Source: Zygnema circumcarinatum (lineage: Eukaryota > Streptophyta > Zygnematophyceae > Zygnematales > Zygnemataceae). Taken from it: a DNA stretch of 64,000 bases. Location: NCBI GenBank assembly GCA_037447605.1, contig CM074804.1, positions 5,512,717 through 5,576,716 of the forward strand, written 5' to 3'. The notes beneath the pieces are model-generated. The model saw nothing but the letters and a program-made list of their open reading frames with translations. It had not been told where the DNA came from and did not search any database. The position numbers and the translations under genes were made by a program. Every line of letters begins with the position of its first letter. Position 1 is the first letter of the stretch. Shown here one piece after another: positions 32,346-47,000 of this stretch.

Positions 32346-35134
32346 ATGGAAGCGCCGGCGAAGGCGGAGCAGAGCGGAGTCGCTTGCTCCGTGTGCCTGG
32401 AGCTTGTTGTTGTTGAAGGAGGGGATCGCTCGACCGCGAAACTTAGATGTGGACACCAGTTCCATTTAGGTGAATCATCCCTGACTCAACACGCAGTACA
32501 GGGGGTATTCCGACGTGTTCAAAAGTAGCCAGGCTGACAGAGACGCTTTAGGTTCCATTCATTTTGCATATCTGACAATGCTTTAATGAATATGTTCATT
32601 ATTCTGCTACTAGAAAAATAATCGATATGAAACTTGCGCTGGGATTTTGTGAACAGATTGTATTGGCTCCGCTTTCAACGTGAAGGGGGCAATGCAGTGC
32701 CCTAACTGCAGACATGTGGAGGACGGACAGTGGCTTTACGCATCCGGAGTGCGCCCACAAGAGGAGTTTTCGTTCGAAGACTATGTTATTGATGACGACT
32801 TGCCTGTAGACCTATCAACGGTCTTGTCAGCTGTGGAGGACGTGGTACTCGCAGAATCTTTACTTTTAGCCAAATAAAATTGTCCTTTCGCACTATGTCA
32901 GAAACAACTGCGAGAAACCTTTGCATATAGACACAAACACAGGCCACACACGTTTCTAACGCGACCGAATGCAAGCTTTTTAATCGTTGTCGTAGAATGT
33001 GTTAGTCATAGCTTGTAAATGGCGAGTAAACTGTTGCATATCTTTCCAATGATGGCAGTGCTGATTGAGTCGTTGACAGAATCATAGTGAAGTTCTGTAT
33101 CAACCTTATGATGCTTGGTTTGAATGTGAAACAGAGAACATTCACTTCTATCAGCGTATTGATTATCACTATTTGTTTGGTTTGTTATCCGTAGTGTTTA
33201 TCACTCATGAGTTATGCCGAGACTGCTCTGAGGTGCTGGGACAGAGACTGCAGTTAGTCTTTTCTCCCTTAGAGTTCGTTCCGCCTGACTGCCTGCTTCG
33301 TGCAATACCGTTATACTTTGCCAAGAGCCGTACACTAATTTTCGCGTATAGCACGTTTCACCTATCCTGTGTAACATAGACTCCTTAAATTATTTACTTA
33401 TGTAGCCTCAGCTCCATATCTTGTGTTTCTTTCTTGTTTTTGACTGCAGCAATTGCCAGGAGGAACACTGTTGGGAGTACCTCCATTCTCTGCACGATCT
33501 GATTTTGAGGTGTTGGTCTTTACCAATTGGATTGCCTGTAGCAGCCATGGGTTTCAGCTGCTAGGGGTTATGGTTAGCAGCATCCATGTGATAATATCCA
33601 TCTCGAAATTTCTGCTTCAGTACAGCATGAGATGGAGGAATTCAACATCTACTGACGTCTTCTGTGTGGCATTTTTTGTATACAGCCGTACAGTAATCAT
33701 TGGGGAGCTTGTCCCCACCTGGGGCATTGCCCTCATCCTCACATGGCAACCGTCTCGTTCGAGTTAGCATCTACATGCCCACTGCCTTCCAATTTTAGTT
33801 GCTGTGATTTTTTTGTTCTCACAAGCCCTTGCAGGTTGCAGGCCATGTTAACTGTCAGCAAAATGCAGATGGCCTGCTTCTGATTGGTTGCAATTTCTTG
33901 TTGCCAATGTAACCTTGCAGGAGGAGGCTGGAGAGACATCTAGCAGGCAGTATGGTGGAAGGTGACTCCACTTTTGCACAGAGGACACCTCGCAGCTTGT
34001 TTGAGTTTGCATTTTGGGCGATGACTGCCCGACCTCCTTTCTCCTTACTGTGCGACCATTTTTCTTTTCTGGATGTGTTTCTTGGTGTGACAAGTGTAGT
34101 AAGTTGTGCATGGTTCTGCAGGCCAACCTTTATGGCCAATGCCAGAATCTCGCCGATGGAATCCAGCAGATGTTGATTGGGCAAGAGGGACTGCTCCACA
34201 TGACCCGTCTGCAGGGGCCCACATGCACCACGGGTAGGTGCCGTTGACTTGCTCCTTTTGGCTCGAGTTTCCAGTTTATATCGTGACAAAGCTTTGGTAT
34301 TTTAAGTATCTCTGACATTCATTTCATTTGACAGAGAGTTTGTCAAACTGTCTCTCTGTCAAGGTCTCTTCTTACGCCCATGGCAGAGGGGTATCACATG
34401 TGATGCTTTTTGAATCTGAGGAACTTAATGTATTGTGCAGCAGGCATCATGGCTCTTTGGACTTAGACGGGTCTCAATTGCCAGGAGTCCATTTCACTGC
34501 AATGGGGCATTCTGGTCCGCCGAGCTGGTTTGAGGACTCTTCGTATCGTCTGAGGCAAAGCAGGTCTCCCCTCCTAAGAAATTTGCAACAGTCAACGCAG
34601 GGCAACTTTCGGGGGCCACCTAGTAGGAGCCTACATTCGAATTACAGTAATGCTATTCTCAATGGAAGAAGGGGGGTGTCTCCCGAGCAGACAAGCAGGC
34701 AGCAAGCAGGTGCTGCTAGCAGAGCAGCGGGCCATGAAGGCGGAGGACCCAATGGGATGGTGGTGAGGGAGGGTTGGAGATGGCTTGCAGAAGCTCCTGG
34801 ATTAGCTGCTCGGGGGGAGGCTCCTCCACAAGATGCTTGGGAGGTGGAGCGATCCAGATCACCAAGGGGTTCCTACACGTCTAGCAGCGTAGGGGCCATT
34901 GGTGGACTCCCTCAAGCGCAGGGTGAAGGATTCCAGGGCGCATCCCTTGGCTCTGCATATGATGGGCCTCACAGGAGTGGTTCTTCAAGAGAGACGCACC
35001 ATGCAGCCTGGCGCCGGCAGGGCCTCTCGCCTGCTCCTTCTGTCTTTCGATCGTATGACACGGACGGCCCTCCTGGATCAGAGGTCAGTCAACCAGTTGG
35101 TACTCTCTTCGTTCTTCTTCTTAAAATGGAATGA
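32346..35134 (+). CDS. RFI2-like RING-finger E3 ubiquitin ligase (3' exons tentative)
   Basis: The RING protein resembles plant RFI2, a nuclear E3-type regulator of red/far-red light responses. Exons 32346-32469 and 32657 onward are firm: CSVCLEL at residues 14-20, CGHQFHLDCIGSAFNVKGAM spanning the splice, CPNCRHVEDGQWLYA, then EEFSFEDYVIDDD, all in the RFI2 order. If exon 2 is not spliced, a stop falls at 32875 right at an AATAAA, giving 114 residues. A longer model ends exon 2 at 32825 and adds 33450-33509, 33921-33961, 34122-34233 and 34441-35134. Every phase joins, giving 399 residues with a Ser/Arg/Gly-rich tail (PLWPMPESRRW, GHSGPPSWFEDSS), which fits the family's low-complexity tail. 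The choice between the two forms needs transcripts. The last exon may splice at 35083. Confidence 0.7.
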
Positions 35135-38003
35135 AGCATTACAGAAAATGTTCTATCACGGCCATTTCTTTTGAAGTTCTCCCATTCTGCAGAGAGTCTC
35201 AATGATTTTTTAATATTCTTTGTTCAGCTTAGATTTTTCAGCCTATATCTAGGTTCTGATTCATGAAGGCTGATAAAGCTCATCCCTTTCCTGTATATGC
35301 TATTTTCATAAACAAATCAAGGTTATTATTTCGTTATTCCATATGAGAGTTCAGTTTGCAGTCAAAACTCTTTGCCCGTAAGTTACATCTGGAGGCCTTG
35401 AGACGATGTTCAACACAATATTCAATACAGCATATTTACTAGAGTCAATGTATATAAGCAGCACCTGTCGAAGGTACTAGCATTTTGGGCATTTCATCTG
35501 GATCTTCAGGTAAAAAAGCTCACCACAGCTGTTCAAAACGTGGATTTTCTTAAACAAATCGATCGGCTTCATTCACATAGTCTGGGTTGATGCATCGCTA
35601 TTCTTCAGAAACACGCGACTCCGGTGTACCGATCAATGATAAACGTCTTGTAGTCAAGTTTCTATTTGCATCTGCCAGTTCAGACCTAGAAAAAGAACAA
35701 TACGATCTTGGAAAGCGTTTGTTGTGTCACTTCAACTGGATGAAGAAGCAGTTTTCAATGTAATGCCGGCAGTGAGCTTACTTTCAATACATGTGTAGTA
35801 ACTGGTGTAAAGACATTGAGCCAGAGGGACGTAATTTTTTTTGCAGTTTCGTTGCTTGATTTGTGCGGAAGTGCCTTGGAGAGAATCCCTCAACCCCCCA
35901 TCGCGGAGAGCAAACTTCAGAGATTTTTTTTCTCTTCGTCAACACACTTTGACAAGACATCACTATGATCCCTTCACTATGGGGGCCAACTTGTGACGGT
36001 AATAATTTCCCTCTCAGCAACGAAGGATCTTTTACATGGAGAGGGATTTCTATGTTAGTTTAGAGCAGCGTTTTGGGCCAGTGATCTCCTGTGACAATTG
36101 TTTGTCGATTCCTTGGCGGATATGGATACGAGACAATGTTTTGCTCGGACTGAGTGCCTGTCTGTTGATTCTTTTTAATCATCTGTTGGGATGGTCCTGA
36201 TATCATTGTATTTTTGCCATGTTCATTATCATATGGCACTAATGTAATGATCCTGGAGTACTGGTCCTCGTCGTGAATAAAGGTCCATAGGTGTGTACGG
36301 CATAGGACTACTTATCCTTTTCCTGAAATCCCCGTTTTAAAATTTATGCACATGATTGGGTTAGATTGAATTTTGACAGGTTCCTCCACGTCCATTCAGC
36401 ATTGCAAAAGGATTGCATCAGTCAAGACTGCATGGTCAATACATGATACGGTTTCTATTACGGAGGAGTTAGCATTCAAGTAATGCATTGAGGGGACAGC
36501 TTGATGAATAGTACACCTTATGAGCTCAGTCTGCGAGTGGATGCCATCTCAAAGGTGAGGTGAAGAGTCGGTACCAAGGACTCTCCGAGCTTCGGCCCTT
36601 CGCCTGAAGATTGATGTTCATAACAAATCACTAATAATCATCAAGTATGGTTGTGCTGTACAGGACGGCGCGAGAGCCTTTGGATGAATTGGGAGATAGG
36701 GGAACGGGAGACCTCTTTCTCGATGAAAGGCCCAAGGTCCCGGGGCTCTCAAGTGGAAGGGTCACCTGATATGCGTGTGCTTCAGGGGGGGTTGTGATTG
36801 ACTGATGTGAGATCCGACAGGCTGTGCTTTGAAGAACTCAATTGTTCAACGGCACAGTCAGTCTGGAGCCTGTGGTGTTCTTGAGGACGATCAATCTTGT
36901 GCAGGTTTTTGTTGGAACTTCATCCTATATATATTGTGCCTTTCCTTCTCCGCAAAAAATTCACAATTTTCCTTTCGGTCACCATTGGATTTCATTGTGA
37001 AATAAGTGTCTCACCGATGTCCTAACCGAAATAGATTCAATTCTATGCACGTGTGATCGCGGTTTTCAACCAGTCCTTGGTTTGCTTCTTCATTCATATG
37101 CCTCGAAAAGCACCTCGTCTCGACGTGAAACGAGGGTAGAAACGGGCGGGCCTACCGGCACCTTGAAGTGTGTAAATAGCACAAGCAATCGCAGACAGCG
37201 AGCTGGCTCGCGCGTCGCTCACTGCGGTCTGGAGGCACAGGCAGGCGGGCCAATGATACTCGAGAGGGTCATCCCTCGTCCGGGCCACGGAACAGAATGA
37301 AATACATCATTGGACTAAGGTAGTGTGTCTGTATTGAAACTAGTGAAACAAATACAGGATCGACGCCTGCATCGATCTCCGGTCACTGACATGCAATGAG
37401 TACTAATGGATGCTCCAAGATCCATCATTTTAGAAGAACCGAGCTTGTCAATTTTTAAAACTTCCATACTACGACGAGTTCGACAGTAGTATATTTTCCC
37501 AAATAAATCCTTAAGTAAACGTGCTGTTTTCGAAACCAACCCCCAAGCGAAACCGTTATGAATTTGCCAAGATTCCGATTAGCAAGCCCTGCTAATCTGC
37601 AGGAGCCCCGCGCCAGCTTGCAGCGAGCGGCGCCCTCTCCCTCTCCCTCTCCCTCTCCCTCGCCCACTCCCTCCGCACTCCCTCTCCGCCCCTTTCTCGA
37701 GCCCGCGGCCGCGCTTGTGCGCTTCACGGCTACATGCGGCGCCCGCAGTCCGACAGCCGCGTGACGCCGCACATGGAACGGCCCCCACGCCTCGCGCGTT
37801 CCCGCCATTTTTCGGATTGCCTTGGCGCCAAAAAGACGTTGCAGTAGCCATGGCCCCATGGCGGCCTCCGCCCACCCATCGACGCGCCCACTTGCCTCTC
37901 GCATCTTCTTCATGCCCGGGCCACTGCCAAGCTGACGCATTTTGGTCTGGAAGGTGAGGTAATCTAGGAGGAAGTGTGGTGTTATAGACGCGTACATTTC
38001 ATT
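35135..38003. other. Intergenic region and POLE promoter
   Basis: 35135-37500 shows no supported gene; the open frames are short and lack domains. 37560-37960 is GC-rich, with a CCCTCT repeat at 37633-37661 and ATG-poor sequence, and probably contains the POLE promoter and 5' untranslated region. Confidence 0.5.
37633..37661. repeat. (CCCTCT)n repeat
   Basis: About five tandem CCCTCT units in the presumed POLE promoter region. Confidence 0.9.
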
Positions 38004-41000
38004 ATGCGCGGGTGGCGCGGTAGAGGTGGAGGTGGAGGGGAAAGAAGGGATGGGCGGAATGACGGACGTGGTCGAGGAGGGAGAGGTGGAGGAAATCGAA
38101 TCAATCAGCAATCAGGGGAGGCTGGAAACGGCGAAGGAGGCAGTTTTAGGCAAGGAGGTGGCCCACGGAGAGGGAGGCGACGTTTCAATGGCAATTTTTC
38201 GGAAGAAATGGGGCTTGAAGCGCGATTAGGGTTTGACACGTTCACGGAAGGGGAGGCGAGGCTTGGATGGTTGCTGAACATGAGCCCAGTGAGTGGTGAC
38301 TAACTGAGATGCGAGCTGGAGGCCTATGACTGAAGGATAGGATAATCAATAATGGAAAGGACAGTAAAGAAAGGCAGAAATATTCTGGTGCTCGTTTAGT
38401 TGTTTCGAAATGTTTAATTCACAATCGGCAACCTCGCATAGTGCATAGCCTCAAAATCTCAGAATCCTGGTTCTTCAGACGAGCTTACACTCTATGATGC
38501 TGAAAACCCATTCAGAACGATTGAAGGGAAAAACACAGTCACATTCTGACATGTCTATCCCCTTCTCTATATTTGCGCTACCCTGTATGCGCATGAGAGC
38601 AGTCGAGCCTAATGGACGAGGAAACGAATGCGACGTACAGCTGTATGAATCTGTATTTCGTCTGCCAGGTGGTTTTCTACCGCGCCTCTTTACGTTTCTC
38701 CATCTTTGCATAAACACCCGCAAGCTCCTCAAACATAAGGACTCTAAGTACAAGCGCGTAATTCTTAATTATACCTAATTCGTGATAGTTTGCTCGTAAG
38801 TCCCTCTTTGATTATCTTTTGCTCTTTCTATGTCGCCAATTGATTCGTTCTCAACATGATGACTTTGATGACTGTTCTGAATGAATAACCGACGAAAACC
38901 CAAACCAAGTAAACGTATTTAGTGAAAAATAAGGAAGTTAGTAATGCCTTATGGGATTAGCGATGCAATCACGGTTTTGAATTGTACGAAAGTTTCACGA
39001 ACTTTTTGCACGTCACTGTGAAAAAACCTTCATAAATTTTTTCGAACTAATTCTGTGCGGCTTTCTCCATCTTGCAGTCTACTGAGCCACCTGCGGTATG
39101 TTAGCTGGTATTGGCTATCTGTTAAGAGTGCTAATGCTGTTATCTGAGGTTTGCAGGATCGTTCCACATTTAAGGCGCAAGTCAAATTCGAACCCTACTT
39201 CTACATTGGGATGTCGGTCAGCTCACAAGCCTTGCTCATGTCAACTTCAAGATTGTGAAGGCTTGAATTCCATCAGAAAAATATTCAGTTTTGAATGGTG
39301 TCCCCTGTGAAAGGCGGACGAAGCATCCCATAACTTCCTTGTGACGAGAGGCTATCTGTTCATTCCAAGTAATGGATAGGACATGGGATATGGTGACTGA
39401 CCATTTACCATTGAAGTTCCCCTGAGGGTGATCTAACTTAATTCAAATGATTTTCTTTCCCAGGGTGGTGTGGAGATGGAAGTGGATTCATATTTGCGGA
39501 GAAAGTACGAGGGGATAATCAGCAACTCCCAAGTGGTTGAAAAGGAGGACCTCGATTTGGTAAATAATAGTTTTCCTCGTCACATATAATTACCGTCACA
39601 TCGTTTCTTCACAGACATTCCTTTGTGCGTTCTACTAAACAATTTCCTCTTGCCACAATCTTTTACCTTTTTTGACTTCTTGCTCAAAGAACGGGTGGCC
39701 CTTTGCTTTGCAGAAAAATCACCTCTCAGGACTGCGGCACACATTTTTGAAGTTATCTTTCAAGTCAGTACAAGATCTCATGGAGGTGAGGAAAGAAGTG
39801 GCAGCCATTGTAGCTCGTAATCAAGCGAAATTGGAAGCTTCACAAGCCTATGAGACGCTGCAGCACAACTTTGGGTTAGCTTCTACCACCTTCTTGCACG
39901 TTTCTTAAGCTTACTTAGCAAGATTCGTTACATTTGGAACCTCACAATGCAATGAGAGCGGCTTTATAGTTTTCGTATGTACCTGCTGGACCTTCATCTT
40001 TTCACGTTCAAAAACTGGAAAATTTGCAAGACTATGTATGTGGGCATACTCAAGGCAATGCAGAAATTATGATGAAGGCTAGTTCCAATTTCTAACAATT
40101 CAGCTGGTCCTTACAAAAGGAGGCCCTTAGTATTCCTAAGCAGTGAAGGACACTTTGTAACCCCTGATAAAGAGAGATTTCATCTCAATGTTTCATCTGC
40201 TGAAACGTATCCTAAATATGTAGTTAAACAATGAAATTGTCAAGGTGAGGTGATGGGCTGAGTTCGACCTCCACAAATCGAGAATGATTGGTGAAGTAGC
40301 AAGACAGAGATGCAGGAAATCGACGGGAGGACGAGAGTACTGAGTTGCCCACTTCCTAGATGATGAAGTGCTCGTGGGAATGCACGAAAGAAGCTTGTGG
40401 AAAGTTGTAGGGTCGCTTTTTGGAGATTTTCTGCACGTCTGAAGTTGGCTCTTTTCTGGTTCACTGTGGTAGGACTCAATCGGCTTTTGTGAGGCCAGTC
40501 GATTATTTGGAAAATTTGACAGAATTGCGGGAGTATGACGTTCCCTATCACGTTCGATTTGCCATTGACGTAGGTGAGTACCATCAACATGTTTTGGGGT
40601 GCGCAGGTCGACGAAGTTGATAACAGGTTGACAGTGCTATGCGAAAATGAAGGAAACGCACATTTAGGGATGCAGATCCACTAGTGATAGTACACTTGTT
40701 AAAATGACTCTGTTTGGGCCATATGAATGAACAAACAACGAGCCCTCCATGCAGATGGACCCTTAATAGCTCGAAATGTCCTACTGTATGTTCCACATGT
40801 CGTCGTTCAGTCCTTCAAGAAAGCCATTTTATGTCTTAGAAACTAAATACTTCGCCAGTTTTCACTGTTGAAATTCACTCTTTCTCTTTTTAAGGAGCCC
40901 AAATCCCTTTCTGAAGTCTTTTGCTCTGTTGAACTCGTATTCGCAAATTTTATTTCCAGACGTTCGATGTGGTCACTGGTATACGGTGAAATTTGAGAAA

Positions 41001-44000
41001 GGTGAAACAAGTTTGGAGCGACGAGCTGATCTTCTGCAGAGGGCGGAGCCATGCATCTGTGCCTTCGATATAGAGACCACCAAACTCCCTTTGAAGTTTC
41101 CGGACGCTTCATATGATCTCATCATGATGATCTCATACATGATCAATGGGAAAGGCTACCTCATCATAAATCGTGAGGTATGGCCCCTCGTTGTTTAGCG
41201 TAGCACAGATAGTTCGTACGAGGGGAATTGCCAGCAGTCGAACCTATGAGGTCTGAAGGGAACAGAAAATCAGTGGATGAATTTCTGAAGAATTGCAGAG
41301 CAGAATGGCACATGAAGGTGGTGACTTTGCACTCAAGCTGTGAAATTGCTGCACCGATGGTGCTCCAGCTGCAGCTGCATGCAGCTGGTGCGTGTACAGT
41401 AGCAGTGCAAATGAGATGCAGAAAGTGGGCACGCTGCTAATGTAGGCTCATCAGATATCAGGTGGTTGGAGCCGACATCAATGACTTGGAGTACACGCCA
41501 AAACCGGAATACAGAGGGGAGTTTACTGTATGGAATGTGGCGAGTGAGGTCTGGTTCCCTTCTCTACTTCTCTTCTCTTCTCTTCTCTCTTACTTACCGT
41601 TGTCGAGTGTTTCTGAATCTTATGACATTGAACATTGCACACAGCTGGATTTCTTTTTGAAATGATGAAAGGGCTTTGTGTAGCGAACTGTTAGACTTGT
41701 CATGTGATGCATCGGTATTCCTACCCCTGTCTCCATTATCCTCACTCATTCACCAATGCTTGTCACACTACTTTCCTCTCGCCATTGAGAACGGTAGGCG
41801 AGTGAGAATTTGAGAGGTGGCAATACCAGCTGAAGTCATTTCGAGTGGTCCTGGCAGGCGCCATAGGTCTTCTTGTTGGAATGGTCGAGCCTTTCTTGGA
41901 CTGTTCTTGATTTTGTCATTTGGACCGCATCATATGTGCAGTACGACCTTCTCCGAAAATGGTTTGACCATATGCGAGAGGTTAAGCCTGGTATATACGT
42001 TACATACAACGGCGACTTCTTCGATTGGCCATTTATAGAGGAGCGAGCCAAAGCACATGGCTTCAGTATGCTGCAGGTGATCAGCATGCTATATACAAAT
42101 GCTCACATTAAGGAATTCATCCACATTTGGGCGGAGAGTGTAGGAGTTATTCGTATTGCCATTGTGGGCTGAAGAGAAGATTGACACTACAGCCGTGAGC
42201 GTTATTTGTATTTGCCATCGCAATATTTCAGAGCTGCATTCACAATGACCTTAGACTATGCACCTCTGCAGTGTGTTTCAGAGAGTATTGATAGAGACAG
42301 TAGAAAAGGTGAAGGGGCTTTTCCATGCAAGAAAGGAAGAAGAGGGAAGGGTAAGCGGCTTCAAAGAATGAAATGACATGGTGAATTTGGTGAATTGTTG
42401 TATTTATCGGTTGAGGGCCTTCTGCGAGCTATACGTATTAGGGAGTAGAAATGGAGGTTGGGCAGTTTCTTTGCAAGCTTTCCTCAATCTGTTATCATGC
42501 ATGGCAGGACGACATGTATGCCATTCATCTCAAGCTTCCACCACAAATTTTGGGCTTGCTTGAATGGCAGGAGATTGGATTTCGCAGTGATTCGGTAGCT
42601 GGAGAGTGCAGGAGCAAATTTAGCTGCCATTTGGATGCATTCTCATGGGTGAAGCGCGATAGTTACCTTCCACAAGGGAGCCAGGGCTTAAAGGTTTGTA
42701 GAAAACCCTCGCTATTGGGATTATACGGACTCAAGAACATCGTTGACGATGGTTGCGCGGTGTTGAGTCGGCACCACAGCATAGTCTCAATTGATGTTTA
42801 TAGCGCGTAGTATTGCATTGGTTCTGGTGTATGTGAAGCTACTGCAAGGAGCGGATGCCTGCATCTGTGCGTGCTTCCGTCCTGATGCAGACATGTATGG
42901 CGGGAATGTTTTCAGGCAGTAACGAGGGCAAAACTTGGCTTCGATCCAGTGGAAGTGGACCCGGAGGACATGCTCAACTTCGCCATAGAGCAGCCTCAGG
43001 TGGTGCATCGGACCTTCACCGCAAAGGGAGCGTTTGCATGTTAGCGTCCATCTTTTCATTTCTCTTTGGGTCATACACTTCAGGAAAGAAAAAAAAAGAA
43101 AAAAAAATCGTTTCTAATTCGGATCTGCAGAGCCCAGGCCTACAAAAGGTGTGCCTCAACCTGACAGTCGATGAGACTGTGAGCGCCATGCCGCCTGAAG
43201 GCTAGGCGTATTCTGAGAGAACAATTGTGGTCTATGTGCAGACTATGGCCCAGTACTCCGTTTCTGATGCAGTAGCGACTTACTACCTGTACATGACATA
43301 TGTGCATCCGTTCATTTACTCCCTCTCCACCATCATTCCCATGCCCCCCGATGAAGTGCTTCGAAAAGGCTCAGGCACCCTTTGCGAGATGCTACTCATG
43401 GTGCAGGTACGGTTCGATTGGGTTTGTTATTCCCTTACCTGCATTGATTTTTTTGTAGGCTGATGTGTGTTAGTGAATGAGGTTTGGCATTTTTTTTCAG
43501 TCCACCAGTTGAAGAGTGCCCTGACTGTTCCAAAGTGACTTTTCTGAATTTTTTTCTTCTACCTAGTGTTGTCTCAGGCCTTCAAGGGGAACATCATTTG
43601 CCCCAATAAGAAAGTCGCGGAGACGGAGAAATTTCATAAGGGAAAGCTCCTTGAGAGTGAAACTTACATCGGTGGCCATGTCGAATGTATAGAAAGTGGA
43701 GTATTTCGTTCAGACTTACCGACTCGGTTTCGCCTCAACCCTCCCGCATTTCAGGTGACTAATGCTGCGCAATACCTCTCTGCATCATTTGATTCTCGGT
43801 TTATGTGCGAGTTTGAGCCCGCATTGGCCCACGTTAGCTCACGGACGGAGCAGTTCAAGTCTCAGATTCTGGCTTCCTTCCTTTACCGTGGTTATGCTGA
43901 CTTCTTACGGAGCTTATCATCCAGTTTTGAAAGAATGGCAAGTCATTGTCTTCGCTCCTAGTACGCTGACTGGCACATGGTTCAGTCTTATCGCATCGCA

Positions 44001-47000
44001 GCATGCCTCACAACAACATGGGTCGCCATGTTGTGGCATTCCTTAATCTCATGGCAGAACAGCGTCTCACATGATGCATGGCTGACGAGTATTGCAGCTT
44101 CTCATCGACAAGCTGGACGACGACCTTGTGCACGCACTCAAAGAGGAGGGGCACATGGCCAAGGAAGATGTCTCCAACTACGACGATGTGAAGATGGAAA
44201 TCATTAGCAAGGTGCAGACATCATCATCCTGCCTCTTGCTGCCTTCCCCTGCTCGAAAGGAGATGGCGTGTGTTGCTGACTGAACTTGCACTTGACATTT
44301 TGTTCAAGTTCTTCAAACTAACTCAAAATTAAGTGAAGCAGTTTCGGTTGTCAAAAGAGGGAGCGTTGCAGAATGGTTGCATCAAGGGTCGTCTTTCTTA
44401 TCTGCTGTATGTAATGTTGTGCTTATGTCTGACTTATGCAGCTGGAGGCGCTACGTGATACTCCAAATAGAGAGGAGTGCCCCGTGATTTATCACCTTGA
44501 TGTAGCGGCTATGTATCCCAACATCATGCTCACGAATCGCTTGCAGGTTACCTCAGCCCTTTCACACTGCGCTAAAATCCATTGTTCTGCTGCGCAATAA
44601 TTTGGCAGCCGCAAAACTTTAAGACTACAGTTGACGCCGTTTGCCTTTGTCAAAGGAGGATTGCTATCCTGGAATCGGAATAGTGAAAATGTTTCGCATC
44701 CTACACTCTATCTTCTCCTGTTCGAATGCATATCCAGTTCATGTATCCTGACCTATTATCTTAGGTCTTGTCCTCACATGCAACCTATGTAAACTCCGAG
44801 TTTACGTTGCATAGGTATTAATCATGCGTGGTTTGTCATCCATGAGACCTTGGCCAATATTCTGATGTTTCTCAATCCTCCTTTCGGGCCGCGGGTGGAG
44901 CAGCCGCCTTCCATTGTGACCGACGATGTCTGCGCCGCCTGCGCCTTCAACCGGCCGGGCAAGACATGCCTCCGCAGCATGGAATGGGTGTGGCGGGGGG
45001 AGGCCTTTGCGGCAGGCCGGAGGTATTCTCCACTGCTTCCATGCTGCTTTTGTTCATTGGAACATAGAAATGATGGAAAGTGCAAAAATCGTGCAAAAAT
45101 CTTTAAGTCACGAGCCAGTTTCTTTGGAGGACGATAAACGATGCTGTTCATCGGTTTAGTGGGAGATAGGGGCCTAGTACGGGGGTTCAAATTGCCGCTC
45201 ATATTGCCAGGCCATTGCAGGAGCAAGTTCTGAGACTGCAAATTTTCCTTTCTGTTTCGTTTGCTGTATCGGCCCCTAGATTGGCTCTGTCTCCTCGAGG
45301 TCGGGGTAGTGATATTGGATTCGTGAATGGCATGTGAGAGTGTATTCTTGCAGCGAATACCTCCAAATGAAGACTCAGATCGAGTCCGAGCAGTTTGCCT
45401 GGGACGAAACGAGCGGAAGTCGGCGCTACTTCCACGACCTGCCCAAAGACGAGCAGCAGGCCAAGCTCAAGGAGCGCTTCAAGAAGTACTGCCAAAAGGT
45501 TTGATCGGCTATGGCGTTTCCTCGGGTCGCTTTCCACTCCCTTTGCTGAGAAGCTAGTGGCAGAGGTTTTTGGCATCTTATTTCGAGCCCACTGTATCTC
45601 TTTATGTGCCGAAGTCCTCTTGCTCTCTTTCTTTCACCGGAGCCCATTGTGAAATCGAGAATGCAAGTCGTTTTCAACAAGGAATGATTTTCTGAGGTTT
45701 AAGTGCCATTCCCTCTCCCTCGCTCTCCCTCTCCCGCCCCCGTCTCCGGCCCTCTCCCCCCCCTCCGCTACCAGAATGAGGGTCCCTTTTACGAACACTG
45801 TTGAGTACAGGATGGCTGGTTGATAAGTTTCAGCATTACTTCACGATTGCTAAGGACAGCCTCCGGACTGATTCTCTGCAGGTGTATAAGAGAGTTTTAG
45901 AGAAACCTGCAACAGAAATTCGAATTGCAGGTGTCTGCCAACGCGAAAATTCCTTCTACATTGATACAGTACGAAGGTGAGATGCAAGAAAGAATGCATA
46001 CGTAGTTAGACATTGACCGATATGCCGTTATAGTGTGCTATTTTCATGAACTTCAGAGATTTCACTACTTCCCTGTTTCCAATATGGAAGGGGGTGAATT
46101 ACCGCAGGGATTGCAGTAGGCAATGCGGCGATTTGAACACTGGATATTTATAGTTCAGTATATGTGTGGTGCAGTTTTCGAGATCGTCGATACGAGTATA
46201 AGGGATCAAACAAGGCGTGGAAGGGGAAATTGTCTGAGGCAAAGAAAAACAAAGAACCTGAGAAGATACGGGAAGCAGAGGTAAGACTGTAACTTGCTTT
46301 CTCTCCGCCTCGCTCCCCATCTGCATCTGCCTCACCTTCCTTGTCCCCGTCTCCCTCTTTTTCCCCATCGCCCCTCCCCTATCCATCCCCAGCTCCCTCC
46401 TCCTCCCTCCTCTTCCCCCTCCCACTCCCCCTCCCTTTGCCTGTGTCTTGCATGGGCGGCATCCCTTCGTATTGCGGAGTAATGCCGCTTCTGGTGGCGA
46501 GTGCAGGACATGGTGGTGCTGTACGACTCCCTGCAACTGGCGCACAAGTGCATCCTCAACTCCTTCTACGGCTACGTCATGCGCAAGTCAGCTCCGTCAC
46601 TTTCCTTCTGCCCCACGCCATGCAGCCCATCACTGCGGTTTGAGGGGGCAATGGAGTCCAATCGGAGAGAGAGCTCAAACACTCGTTTTTTGGACTGTCT
46701 CCCGCATGCAGAGGGGCCCGTTGGTATTCCATGGAGATGGCGGGGATCACCACATACACGGGAGCCAAGCTTATCCAGAGCGCGCGCGTGCTTGTGGAGC
46801 AGGTGTGCTCGTATTGCTTTCATAGAAGTTACTGCTCAGGCCTTCCCTTGGCTACCCTTCCTCTGCTAGCAGAAGAAGGAGAGGGGTTGAATCCATGGGC
46901 AGAGTTGTCGTCCTCCATCCCGACTGTGTTGAGAGTCAAGCCCAACTGGGGCTTCACTTTTGGAAAAAAAATGGGACCGATGCAATTTATCTTTGCCATT

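Noticed and set aside
39079-39096. An 18-base in-phase mini-exon (STEPPA) flanked by AG and GTATGT
   Set aside because: The family alignment joins exons 38603-38668 and 39157-39216 directly (YFVCQ then DRSTF), so the mini-exon is not needed.
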